A stretch of DNA of 64,000 nucleotides, from NCBI RefSeq assembly GCF_963678635.1, contig NC_087063.1, forward strand, positions 38,268,759 to 38,332,758, given 5' to 3'. A model generated the notes under the pieces. It saw nothing but the letters and a program-made list of their open reading frames with translations, was not told the DNA's origin and did no database searches. The position numbers and the translations under genes are program-made. The DNA is from Symsagittifera roscoffensis (lineage: Eukaryota > Xenacoelomorpha > Acoela > Convolutidae). Positions 55,889-64,000 of this stretch are shown here, piece after piece. Every line of letters starts with the position of its first letter. The first letter of the stretch is position 1.

Positions 55889-56278
55889 GGTTGATATGTC
55901 GGGAAGTAAAATGCAGGATACATAATCGCAATAAAGGTAAAAAAAAGGATTTTGACTAACCTAGGGGACTGAACTAACCCATGATAAGCGGTTAGTGGGA
56001 ATTTTACAAATCAGCAAATAAAAAAAACGACAACTAAATTAATTTAAATTTTAAAATCGAATTATAAAAATCAAAAACAAGGAACATTCTCACCCGAGCT
56101 CAATAGGTCCAGCGGCGCACCACCAGACTCCTCAAGCCAGTTCCAGTTTCCCACCTCCCCACAGAAAGCCACTAGACAGACCTGTCTCTAAAATCCCTCA
56201 GAGGGCGCTCCATATACAGGCACAAACATCAAACATAACAAATCTATTTAATAAGTTTATCACAACAATTAGGCTAAA

Positions 56279-56415
56279 CCCACTTAAAGTATAGTGGGTT
56301 TTGATGCAAATAGGTCAACCCAATTATGGTTGTTCAACCATAAAATAAAGTGAAGAGAGCAAATTAGAGAAGAGAATATTGATCTTTCAATATATAAACC
56401 ATGTAGTAATTACAG
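56279..56415. other. Spacer with small palindromes
   Basis: Between the 5' end of copy C and the L-Y LTR. Holds CCCACTTAAAGTATAGTGGG (imperfect inverted repeat) and GGTCAACCCAATTATGGTTGTTCAACC. No gene. Confidence 0.4.
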
Positions 56416-57336
56416 TGTGACATTCGACCAGAATGTAAAAAATCTATGCAGACTTCGAATTTTTAGCAGTAAGCCTTCCGGATTGATGATTATTATGAAT
56501 TAAGAACGTTATTGGAACGATTGGCCAAACGGTGAGGGCTGGAATATTCTGGTATTTTAAAATTTCAAAAATTCGAATTCTGACGTCATATTTCTGAGAA
56601 ACGTCAGAAACGGCCATTTTGACTAAAACGAGAAACAAAAACAGAACAACATTAGCTGCGCTAACAACAACTACGAAATTGAGATCGGAAAACGACAACG
56701 AGTTACAGAGTAACAGAAGAACACTCCGAGTTGCAACTATTGTGCTGCTACAATAGTTGCAAGGCCGTTGCGAACAACGGTGAAGGGTGAAAGACGGCCT
56801 TCCGGATTAAGAGGAAATCAGGATTAGCGAGCTTGATCCAGCGGATTCATCAATCCGGAAGGGTAAAGGAACTGAAACTTTTATCCTGTTACATAAACTT
56901 TTAGCTTCCTGTTATGTCCTGACTTGAATTTAATTGATATCTAGATTCATTTTGATAAGGATGCGAAGCTAGTAGTTGGGGGAAAGGGTTGATCAATCTT
57001 CGATGGAGATGATGATTTTTATCTACTGAACAAAAACAATAGTAATATAATAAATAAGAGTAGCCCTGTTTTTAGGAGTGACCTCGTGGTCTGGGGATAC
57101 TGAGACCCAGCCATGAGCTCACTATTTCTGCATGTAATCTAGTTAATTTGAGTGTTTTGACCGAAGCCGAAAGCAGTAACGTTTTTGTCGACCCGATGTT
57201 AGAAAAGACATCACCGAAAAGTACTGGCTTGGTAGAGACGGTGAAAAGCATGCAAAGCTCTGTTTAGACGCTGGCCAGTCGTCTTAAGACTTAGTTTTGT
57301 TTTCCGTCGATATGTATCTTCCGGGCGAATGTTACA
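56416..57336 (+). repeat. L-Y 5' LTR
   Basis: 921 bp, TGTGACATTCGACC ... GGGCGAATGTTACA, TG...CA with 11 bp inverted ends (one mismatch). Homologous over its length to 33813-34694 and 46000-46854. Holds a 13 bp perfect stem hairpin (56731-56762), a CCGTTG-CGAA-CAACGG hairpin (about 56765-56780), a CCTTCCGGATT/AATCCGGAAGG pair (about 56801-56866), GTAGCCCTGTTTTTAGGAG and GTCGACCCGATG. Confidence 0.88.
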
Positions 57337-57348
57337 TGTATGTTTTTA

Positions 57349-57366
57349 TGGCGCTCCTGGGTGTTA
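57349..57366 (+). promoter_or_regulatory. Candidate primer-binding site
   Basis: TGGCGCTCCTGGGTGTTA, 12 bp after the LTR end. It starts with TGG, complementary to the CCA end of tRNAs, and TGGCGC is a common start of LTR-element primer sites. The matching tRNA cannot be named without the host tRNA set. Confidence 0.4.
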
Positions 57367-59193
57367 TTCTTTTTTAACATCATGACCGGCAGAACCGTTA
57401 ACGAGCACTCCGCGCCGAGCGGATGCTCACATTAACGTCCTTAATAGGCCTAAACCGCGGGGAAGGAAGGGTAGTTCGGAACGCGGAAGCCTTCCGGATT
57501 ACCGTGAATAGCTTTTTAACTTAGTTAAGACCGAAAATTCACGAATCAGGAAGGGTGGGGGGATTGGCCATTCCCTCGTTCCCTGAGAGGATTGTGACCA
57601 AAAACACTTAAAGATATATATATACCCAAACAAAAAGTAGTATAGTACCAAAGAAAAACAAAAAACATAAAAAATAACCGAAAAAACCAAAAACAGTAAA
57701 AAAAAAAAAGTAAAAAATCAGTAGAAATCATCCCCCCAGACAAGATGTGATCCAACCCCCCCGTTTGTTGTTGATAGATATATTGTTGTTACAGGCATTT
57801 ATATCAGTCAAGATTGTTATGATCAGTTTTGTAGCCCGTTTGTGAGGCTTGTACTGTAGGGTTATTTGAGCATTTAAGCACGTTAATGATAAGTTGCGCT
57901 CAATCCGGAAGGGTCAGCTGATTTGCGCTCAATTCGGAAGGGTCTTGGGAGAAGACTGATCCGGCAAGCAGTACAAGGAGCAACAAGAAGAGGCTCAACG
58001 ACAACAACAATCGACTGTTGGGTATCGTTAACAAGTTTTGTATCCCTTTTGGTACAAAAATTAAGATAGTAATCTGTGGGGGGCTCGACAGTGCTGCACT
58101 GTAGTGACCCTTCACCGAACTGCGAATATCCCAGTTAAGCACCTTAATTCGGATATTAAACAAACCCGGAGGGGTATAGTATTACTAATATTATTGATTG
58201 TATAGCCTATATTAATAGTCTTATATCGTTTTTCAGTCAAAAACAACGAAAACAGACCGGTTTTTAGGGTCAAAATAGCGATATTTTGATCCCACCACAA
58301 GTCGCGATTTTTGAGATATCGATATTTTTTGAAACGAAAAAAGCGCTAAGTTAGTTTGTTACATCGTAACTGCACTACCATAATTGATAGAACCGGTTAA
58401 GTTAAGTTCGAACTATTTTGGTACCGAAAACCGAAATTTCTTGATTTTTGAGAAAACGGAACACTATAAATTTGGAAAATTTTCGAAATTTTTGAGTTAC
58501 GACAGTAAAAATAGTTGTTCGGACAACGTCCACTAGGGAATCTACAAGTTTAAAAACCAGCTACCCGAAAGCCTTCCGGGTTGCAGAGAAATCGAACTTA
58601 ACGTGTTTGATTTGGTGGATTCATCAATCCGGAGGGGTACAGGTAGCATAGTTTTTCGCAAATTTTTTCTACAAAAGCGTTTTAGATCGGGTCTTTTGCA
58701 TTGAACTAGAAGAGTATAGGCCTTCTGAGCTCGGATCAATAATTTTTAGGTCGAAAGGACCAGATTTGCGGAAAAAGTTAGGCGGAACCTATAAGAGAGA
58801 AAATTTTTGAGTTTGGAAAAAAGACGTTTTGGTTAATAACTTTGGAACTACTGAGCATATCGAGTTGATCTTGGTACCAATAAATCAGAAATTAGCTGAG
58901 CTTACTGATAGGGTTAGAAATTTTCCGGAAAAGTAAGCGTGAAAATTTTTTGAGATTGTTTTTTTGCAAATTCCTCAATTTGGAAGGGTACACCCTTCAC
59001 GTTTTACAAAAAATTTTTTAGAAGAGCCCTTATACCCCTACCAAAAGGTAATAGCGGTTGAATTAAGTAATTTTAGGCCGTTCTAGACGAAAAGGGAGGG
59101 CTAAAGGCACAGCAAAAGCTTAATCGAGCTGAAGTTAGGCGAGTAATAAGACCCTTCACCGTTAGTGTGAATTGTCAAATAGGAGGCTTAACT

Positions 59194-59531
59194 TCAATCC
59201 GGAAGGGTCTAGTAAGGTAGTACATACCCTTCCCAGTTAATTGAAAGAGCATAATTGCATCGGAGAACGTATCCGGAGGGGTATAGGTTGAAAGAAGGTA
59301 AACTCCGAAAAGCTACTTCTACAAAACCGGAGGGCTCCCAATCCGGAGGGGTCAAAGATTTTTCAAGTTAGGAGGGGTCCGAATCCGGAGGGGTCTTATA
59401 GTTGCTAATTTGGAGGGGTCCAAATCCGGAGGGGTCTTATATTAACCAACTCAGAGGGGTCCCAATCCGGAGGGGTCTAGATTTTGTTAGTCCGGAGGGG
59501 TCCTATTTGTGCCACTCCGGAGGGGCATTAT
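59194..59531 (+). repeat. ATCCGGAGGGGTC motif array in L-Y leader
   Basis: At least eight close copies of ATCCGGAGGGGTC or ATCCGGAAGGGTC, plus several half copies (GGAGGGGTCC), within 340 bp. Spacing is roughly 13-45 bp, tending to pairs (GGAGGGGTCC.AATCCGGAGGGG). Scattered single copies occur through the leader and in the LTRs. Not a simple satellite, because intervening bases are unrelated. Confidence 0.8.
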
Positions 59532-59759
59532 TTTATTAAGGACTTAGGTAGACGAAAGAAAGACTAAAAAGTGAGAGGTATTAGGTTATTAACACACAGG
59601 CTAGATATCAGTGACTGCACTGGTAACTTAACTTTCAATAAGAACCAGACTAATACAAAACAGGTCCGAACTCGGATATTCGCGACACTAAGTCTAAATT
59701 AAAAAGAGCGTGATTCATTGGTGTGGATTGTAACATAATACGTTTTTGGAAAAAAAGTG

Positions 59760-59897
59760 ACTGCCCTGAGGATTTTAGTAGTTATAGCTCGGGCAGTCCG
59801 AAGGCAGATAGGTAACACACTACTCGGTGGGTGCAATAGACGCCCACTTGAGAAAATTACTGCCTTCAAAGTTTTGTCTGTTTGGTGCAGCACCGAG
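59760..59897 (+). ncRNA. Conserved structured RNA segment in L-Y leader
   Basis: Possible stems: ACTGCC (59760-59765) with GGCAGT (59792-59797); GAAGGCAG (59800-59807) with CTGCCTTC (59860-59867); GTGGG (59827-59831) with CCCAC (59843-59847); GGTG (59884-59887) with CACC (59891-59894). Alternatively CTCGGTG (59823-59829) with CACCGAG (59891-59897), which would form a pseudoknot-like contact. L-X keeps the first stem through a compensatory change. Located about 400-540 bases before the gag start. Confidence 0.5.
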
Positions 59898-60303
59898 CAG
59901 GGAAAGTTTTTTCTTTAAAAGACAGGTTCGACTATTGTACTGCGACCGACTAAGAGTACAAGACACATACGTTTTTTTATATATACATTCATATTGTGTC
60001 AATATTTTTTGTTTTTGATTTTAAATCAACGTAAACTGTGCTTGATTGGGTAGTGAATACACTATCTTTTAAATTGACTGATAACTTCATATTGTGCTAA
60101 TTTCCAAATCTTTGGACCGATAATCGGTTAGTGTGAATAAATTTTATACAAACTGTACTCTGATAACATACAGGGATTCGTGGTCACTAATTAATAGAAT
60201 CTTGTGAAATTTATTGTGTTGTGTCATTATTATTGTTAATAAAACTATAAGGTCTCTAGCAATCGAGTTAAGATTATAGGCATTAGAAAGTGACAAATAG
60301 AGA

Positions 60304-62892
60304 ATGAGTCTAGACAAGTCAAGGATACCAAAACGAGGTAATAGCTCTAGGAAATTCATACATGAAAAGCAAAGAAAAACGATGACCGATCCTTTTGTGG
60401 ATTGGATCAAGCGATCCCGGTCTGATAAAGGGGGGACGGTTTCAGGCAGAATGGTTGAAACGAGAAGTCAGAAGACCTCAGAAGAGCGAAGAGAACTGTT
60501 AGAAGTGGAGGTCAATACGGATCATACCATGAATGACAACCAGGAAGTAAATGGACTGGAAGGGAGAGGCAGAAGGCTGGCGAGTGAATCTACCCCGGTA
60601 GAACAAGGCCATGATTTTGCAACTTCCACCGGGACATTGGATCGAGAAGAGATGTCGGAACTGTCCGACATCTCAACTGAAGTAGCGGCAACTAGAAGAT
60701 CTCCGACAGACAACACTATGATGGCAAGCGGAACTGGGAAACAAACAACGTCATCATCGTTCTCAGAAAGAATGAAGAACACCTTCGGAAACATCTTTCC
60801 ATTCAGCATGGGAGGAGGAGCAGGAAACGACGGTGAGTCCCAGGAGGAAGAGGATGAAGAGGAGCAAGGGGACTTTGGATCTCAAGTCAGCCTCAGTAGT
60901 TCGATCCAGGAGAGTGAGGCACACGTCGGAAGAGAGACTGGAACCATGGACAAATTTGGTGTAGTGACAACGATAAGCAAAGAGGCAAACACACCGGGCC
61001 AGTCAAAAGACTTCGCGATTAGGACAAGTTCGGAGCCACAACCTGGAGAGAGTAGAACCAGAGGGCTAGGCAACGCGTTAATGGATCCTGAAATAAACAA
61101 TGAAAAGACGTTGAAGCAGAGAGTCAAGGCCCGGATCTCGACCAGCACGAAGTTACCTGGGACCGACAGGGTTACACCACCACTAGTGACGCCACTCGTG
61201 GAAAACGGGGCAGCACTAGAGGAAGTCTTAAACAACATAGTGGACAGTTTAGGAGAACAGAACGAGCAAATGTCAATAAGGATGAGTGAACTAGAAAGAG
61301 CAGTTCACATTGAAAGAGAAAGTCTGCGGGAGGAAATAGACCGCAACAGACATGAAGTTGGCAGGAGCGAAAAACGCTTGAAAGAGAGAACGGACGAACA
61401 TATGACGAGGAACTTGTCGCGAATGACAAGAGAGGCGGAACAGAGGGACTTACGCTTAAGAGCCGACATGGAGAAGTTAAGAATTCAGCGAGAGCAGTCT
61501 CTTGGGACTCTTGACACAAAGATAGACGCGATGATGGAGAGGCGAACTCAGGCTATCATGGATAGGTTGGACGGTCTACTAAGCAGCAAGAGTGGACCAA
61601 AAGAAGGAGAGCCGAACTCGGGAGGTCCCAGCAGGGAACCGAGGGTGAACTTCAATGAACATCAAAGGAGGAATATGTATGGATCCACTAGAGGCAGGGG
61701 CAGTTCATCAGGTCAAGCCACAAGGGGTAATGGAGCATGGGGCCCGAACAACAGAGCAAGTTCAACGGGGAACAGACAAACCTCTAACGAACGACCAACG
61801 CAAGGCACACATGCGACTGGGAGAAGTGATTCCGGCAACAGGGGGTATGCAAGCCCGAGGAGGAGTCATGTGGGCCAAGCGGGAAACACTCACGGTGGTT
61901 CGGATTGCAGGGATGCACCGCATACAGAGCCTTCGACGAGGAGTGAGGACACTCAAGCGGGACACTCAAGGGATGCTACGGCTATGGCCACAGCATTTGA
62001 ACCCCTAAACAGGTCTTTGGAGACATTCCTGACAAGATTATCTAGAACCAATGAACGCAGTGAGAAGTCCAGAAGAGTCTTTAAGAAACCAAGATGCTAC
62101 AAAGACGAATCTGATGGCTGTATTGATACCTGGATAGAGGTAATGAAGCTGCATTTCGAGGAAGAGGACTTGTCGGAGAGACAGGAATGCAGCGCGCTCA
62201 CCAGCAACTTAGAAGGGACAGCCCTGAACTGTGTCATGGCCAAGAAGCAGTATCAACGTGACATTGCTGAGAAAATCTTCGAAATCTTGTTAAACCGTTT
62301 CGGATCAGGGGTGCAGGGGCACCAGGCGATGATGCGCTTCGAGAAACGGAGGCAACGAGAAGATGAAACCATAGACAAGTTTCTCGATGATTTGGAAATG
62401 CTGAGAAGACGCAGCCAACCGGATGAGTCAAACCGAAGGATGAACCTGGCCGTAGCCTCAAAATTCATCGATGGTGTGAAAAATGATGAACTTCGTACGA
62501 TGCTAGCAACGCATTACACACCACTATCAACTAATGCGCCAACACCGGAGGAGTTGAGGCTCAAATCAAAAGAGTATCTTTTGTTGAAACCTCCTTCGAG
62601 ATCTGGATATTACAAGAACAATTATGGCAATTTTAACAACGGACCAGCAAACCAAGGGAACAATTGGTACAAACCGAGGGATGATATGGACAAGAGACGT
62701 TCTTGTGCTAATTGCACTTCAACGGACCATCATGTGTCAGCATGCCCAGCTTACAAACAAGGCATGAAACCAATAGGCTTGAGCCTCGAGGACGAAGATG
62801 CGTCAGAATTGGACCATGAGGATTTCATGAGAGGAGTAATAGCAAAATTCGGCCCGAGGTGTTTTTTTTTGCAACTTGGAAGGTCATTTTAA
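60304..62892 (+). CDS. L-Y Gag-like protein
   Basis: 862-residue frame from ATG 60304; L-X has the aligned sequence at about 22610. Layout: basic N-terminus (RIPKRGNSSRKFIHEKQRK), acidic/serine-rich part (residues 70-260, with an EEEDEEEQG patch), coiled-coil-like helix (about 300-420, LRADMEKLRIQREQSLGTLD), low-complexity G/N/R/S linker (420-560), capsid-like core (570-760, RCYKDESDGCIDTWIEVMKL, HFEEEDLSERQECSALTSNL, QREDETIDKFLDDLEMLRRR), then a first CCHC knuckle CANCTSTDHHVSAC (about 800). It would build the particle and bind RNA. Twice the length of a usual gypsy Gag. Fossil but nearly open. Confidence 0.85.
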   Translation: MSLDKSRIPKRGNSSRKFIHEKQRKTMTDPFVDWIKRSRSDKGGTVSGRMVETRSQKTSEERRELLEVEVNTDHTMNDNQEVNGLEGRGRRLASESTPVEQGHDFATSTGTLDREEMSELSDISTEVAATRRSPTDNTMMASGTGKQTTSSSFSERMKNTFGNIFPFSMGGGAGNDGESQEEEDEEEQGDFGSQVSLSSSIQESEAHVGRETGTMDKFGVVTTISKEANTPGQSKDFAIRTSSEPQPGESRTRGLGNALMDPEINNEKTLKQRVKARISTSTKLPGTDRVTPPLVTPLVENGAALEEVLNNIVDSLGEQNEQMSIRMSELERAVHIERESLREEIDRNRHEVGRSEKRLKERTDEHMTRNLSRMTREAEQRDLRLRADMEKLRIQREQSLGTLDTKIDAMMERRTQAIMDRLDGLLSSKSGPKEGEPNSGGPSREPRVNFNEHQRRNMYGSTRGRGSSSGQATRGNGAWGPNNRASSTGNRQTSNERPTQGTHATGRSDSGNRGYASPRRSHVGQAGNTHGGSDCRDAPHTEPSTRSEDTQAGHSRDATAMATAFEPLNRSLETFLTRLSRTNERSEKSRRVFKKPRCYKDESDGCIDTWIEVMKLHFEEEDLSERQECSALTSNLEGTALNCVMAKKQYQRDIAEKIFEILLNRFGSGVQGHQAMMRFEKRRQREDETIDKFLDDLEMLRRRSQPDESNRRMNLAVASKFIDGVKNDELRTMLATHYTPLSTNAPTPEELRLKSKEYLLLKPPSRSGYYKNNYGNFNNGPANQGNNWYKPRDDMDKRRSCANCTSTDHHVSACPAYKQGMKPIGLSLEDEDASELDHEDFMRGVIAKFGPRCFFLQLGRSF

Positions 62893-63771
62893 ATCAGATT
62901 GTCCGCAATTCTGGGATGCAGTGGCAGACATCAAGCATCCAAGACACGAAGAGGCTTTGTCAGGAGTGAAAGCCAGCAAGGCTCGACTTTTGAGTGAAGC
63001 GGAGGCACGCAGAAAGGATAAACCGCAAGAGCTGGCGGCAAAGAAAATGCAAGCGGTAACAGGAGAGACACGTGAGCCGGAACCGGCAACGCAACTGCGG
63101 CTGATGGCTTTAAGATCGATTATAAGGCAGCCGCAAGGGATGCTCTAAATAGAGTACAACAGGAATTGGTGACGAAAGAGATCGAACAAAAAGTGAAACT
63201 TGAACTGGAAAATGAGAAGCTTCAGGAGCAACTGATTACCTTCGAAGCAACGGAGTTCGAAGAGACGAAAACACCAAGCAGTTTAGATATGAAACTTAAA
63301 GTGATCTCCGGTAAGAGATTCGGCATGGTGCCGCAAGGAAATAAGATACAGTCGATAATCTCAGTGGCTGGACACCAGGTAATAAAAAATCTGAGTGAAC
63401 CATCCGAGTTCACTTTAATGCATTTGGACACATATGCAGATTATCTGAGGCAGGTGGAGCCACGCACCGAGTCGAGAGCTGTGCGAGCACTACTAATGAC
63501 GGGTGGCCCTCGCATGAAGAAACTTCATGGACGCTACCTGGAGGTCTATGGGCCGCATCAAATAATGCTGAACGTGGATGGAATCAGTATCTACACCAGG
63601 ACTTATATAACAACAGATGATGACCAGATGGGGCAGATCTATTTGGGTGAAGAGGAACTCAAAGTCAGCAGGATAGACCATGACGCCATGATGGAACAAG
63701 ACGCGGTACAGATTGGATATGAGGCAGATGTGACAGCACATCTGCTCGACACCAACGGAACAAAAATCTGA
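62840..63771 (+). pseudogene. L-Y second zinc knuckle and pre-protease region
   Basis: Holds the second CCHC-type knuckle (around LEGHFKSDCPQFW, 62870-62915), a lysine/alanine-rich helical segment (62930-63150) and a conserved block at 63166-63771 (GKRFGMVPQGNKIQSIISVA, FTLMHLDTYADYLRQVEPRT, LMTGGPRMKKLHGRYLEVYG, TYITTDDDQMGQIYLGEEEL). The block is also kept in L-X, so it was under selection, but no known domain is recognised. Two knuckles are typical of retroviral-type Gag proteins. Fossil. Confidence 0.6.
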
Positions 63772-64000
63772 GTCACAGGGCTTCTGGACACAGGAGCGGT
63801 GGTGAGTGTGATGCCGATAAAAACTTGGGAAAGAATGGGCTTCACGCGGGAAGATCTGATTCCTACGAATCTCCGACTGGCCGCCGCAAATCGAGGAGCT
63901 ATCTACGTAGCCGGAAGAACACCGATAACAGTCCTTCACATGGGAGGACGAGATCTTTGGATGAGCTTCCTGGTGGTAGAGAATCTGGACGACGCCGACC
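63772..64000 (+). pseudogene. L-Y retropepsin-like protease, start of Pol
   Basis: TGLLDTGAVVSVMPIKTWER is a retropepsin active site (D-T-G-A), followed by MGFTREDLIPTNLRLAAANR and MGGRDLWMSFLVVENLDDAD, a strand before the second conserved glycine motif (in L-X the LGRD-like block follows). The window ends here; RT should follow outside. Fossil. Confidence 0.8.

Larger units (their letters stand above)
53379..55929 (-). mobile_element. 5'-truncated CR1/L2-like LINE inserted in copy C
   Basis: 2.55 kb LINE on the minus strand. It starts within the endonuclease (5' truncation at 55929) and ends with a short 3' UTR and (TAC)n. Copy B keeps the empty site GCAGCATAAAGGTAAC; here the left flank is GCAGCATAA and the right flank GCAATAAAGGTAA, giving a target duplication of about ATAA. 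One frameshift near 54600 splits the ORF. Young compared with its surroundings. Confidence 0.9.
51833..56278 (-). mobile_element. PHD-RLE non-LTR element, copy C, split by a LINE
   Basis: Third copy on the minus strand. Left part 51833-53378 holds the A-tail (T8), 3' UTR, the end of the RLE, RT fingers and PHD; right part 55930-56278 is the 5' UTR. An internal deletion joins sequence equivalent to about 48657 with about 50283 of copy B near 52370, removing the knuckle, thumb and RT palm. The LINE at 53379-55929 is inserted just at the PHD start/5' UTR junction. Non-functional. Confidence 0.85.
57367..60303 (+). other. L-Y leader, about 2.9 kb
   Basis: Untranslated leader between primer site and gag with no sizeable ORF on the plus strand. 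It holds several hairpin modules bounded by CCTTCCGGATT and AATCCGGAAGG (57489-57556, 58569-58636), a twofold TGCGCTCAATCCGGAAGGGTC-like repeat (57897-57943), the dense motif array at 59194-59531 and the structured segment 59760-59897. From 58230 it is collinear with L-X. An A-rich tract spans 57595-57720. Confidence 0.7.
56416..64000 (+). mobile_element. L-Y: best-preserved copy of LTR element L (5' part)
   Basis: Runs from the 5' LTR through leader, gag and protease to the right edge. The gag frame is open over 862 residues and only about two to three breaks are seen within the window, so it is the youngest L copy. If the rest follows L-X and L-2, the whole element would be about 16-18 kb, very large for a Ty3/gypsy element. 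Confidence 0.85.

Noticed and set aside
59194-59531. CRISPR-like array of a short repeat with variable spacers
   Set aside because: Motif is only 13 bp, spacing irregular, half-copies intermixed, and the context is a eukaryotic LTR element leader.

Overview
The window is nuclear DNA of a eukaryote, almost certainly an invertebrate animal. It is AT-rich, shows no operons or prokaryotic genes, and is packed with retroelements typical of metazoa: Ty3/gypsy LTR elements, an APE-type LINE of the CR1/L2 sort, and a restriction-like-endonuclease (RLE) non-LTR family. The species cannot be named from the sequence. The only hint of a host gene is a group of short exon-like segments around 17.3-17.9 kb. 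No tRNA, rRNA or CRISPR array was seen.

Layout. 1-3473 (-): decayed Ty3/gypsy element G1, gag to RNase H, running off the left edge. About 3.7-3.98 kb: block of AAATCGATTT-type repeats. 4.06-4.48 kb: dispersed repeat M1. About 4.7-9.23 kb (-): older Ty3/gypsy element G2 (RT, integrase, tail). 9.23-14.04 kb: a 2.4 kb tandem duplication of noncoding repeat DNA, followed by more AAATCGATTT repeats and a nearly perfect 431 bp tandem duplication (14.49-15.35 kb). 15.35-20.93 kb: noncoding DNA with repeats M2 and M3 and the exon candidates.

From 20.9 kb to the right edge the window is dominated by one LTR retrotransposon family, called L here, present as three fossils: L-X (20.93-34.69 kb, no recognisable 5' LTR), L-2 (39.2-46.85 kb, 3' part only) and L-Y (56.42 kb to the edge, 5' LTR to protease, by far the best kept). 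LTRs are about 0.86-0.92 kb with matching TGTGACATTCG...CGAATGTTACA ends. Family L has a leader of nearly 3 kb, a Gag of about 860 residues, a DTG protease and gypsy-type RT, RNase H and integrase. Between pol and the 3' LTR it has several kilobases of extra coding sequence that resembles nothing I recognise and has no envelope features. The leader and LTRs carry RNA-like hairpins with paired compensatory changes between copies and a dense array of ATCCGGAGGGGTC motifs.

Between L-2 and L-Y (46.9-56.28 kb) lie three minus-strand copies (A, B, C) of a compact RLE-type non-LTR retrotransposon encoding an N-terminal PHD finger, an RT with an unusual YLDDG motif, and a C-terminal zinc knuckle plus RLE. 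The copies are separated by identical fragments of the L LTR, so a 3.71 kb unit has been duplicated in tandem. Copy C is split by a 5'-truncated CR1/L2-like LINE with a (GTA)n tail; copy B preserves the empty target site. Two further LINE fossils lie at 36.9-39.2 kb and, nested inside L-2, at 40.9-41.96 kb. The window is therefore a nest of retroelements; the L family and the PHD-RLE family are its most interesting contents.
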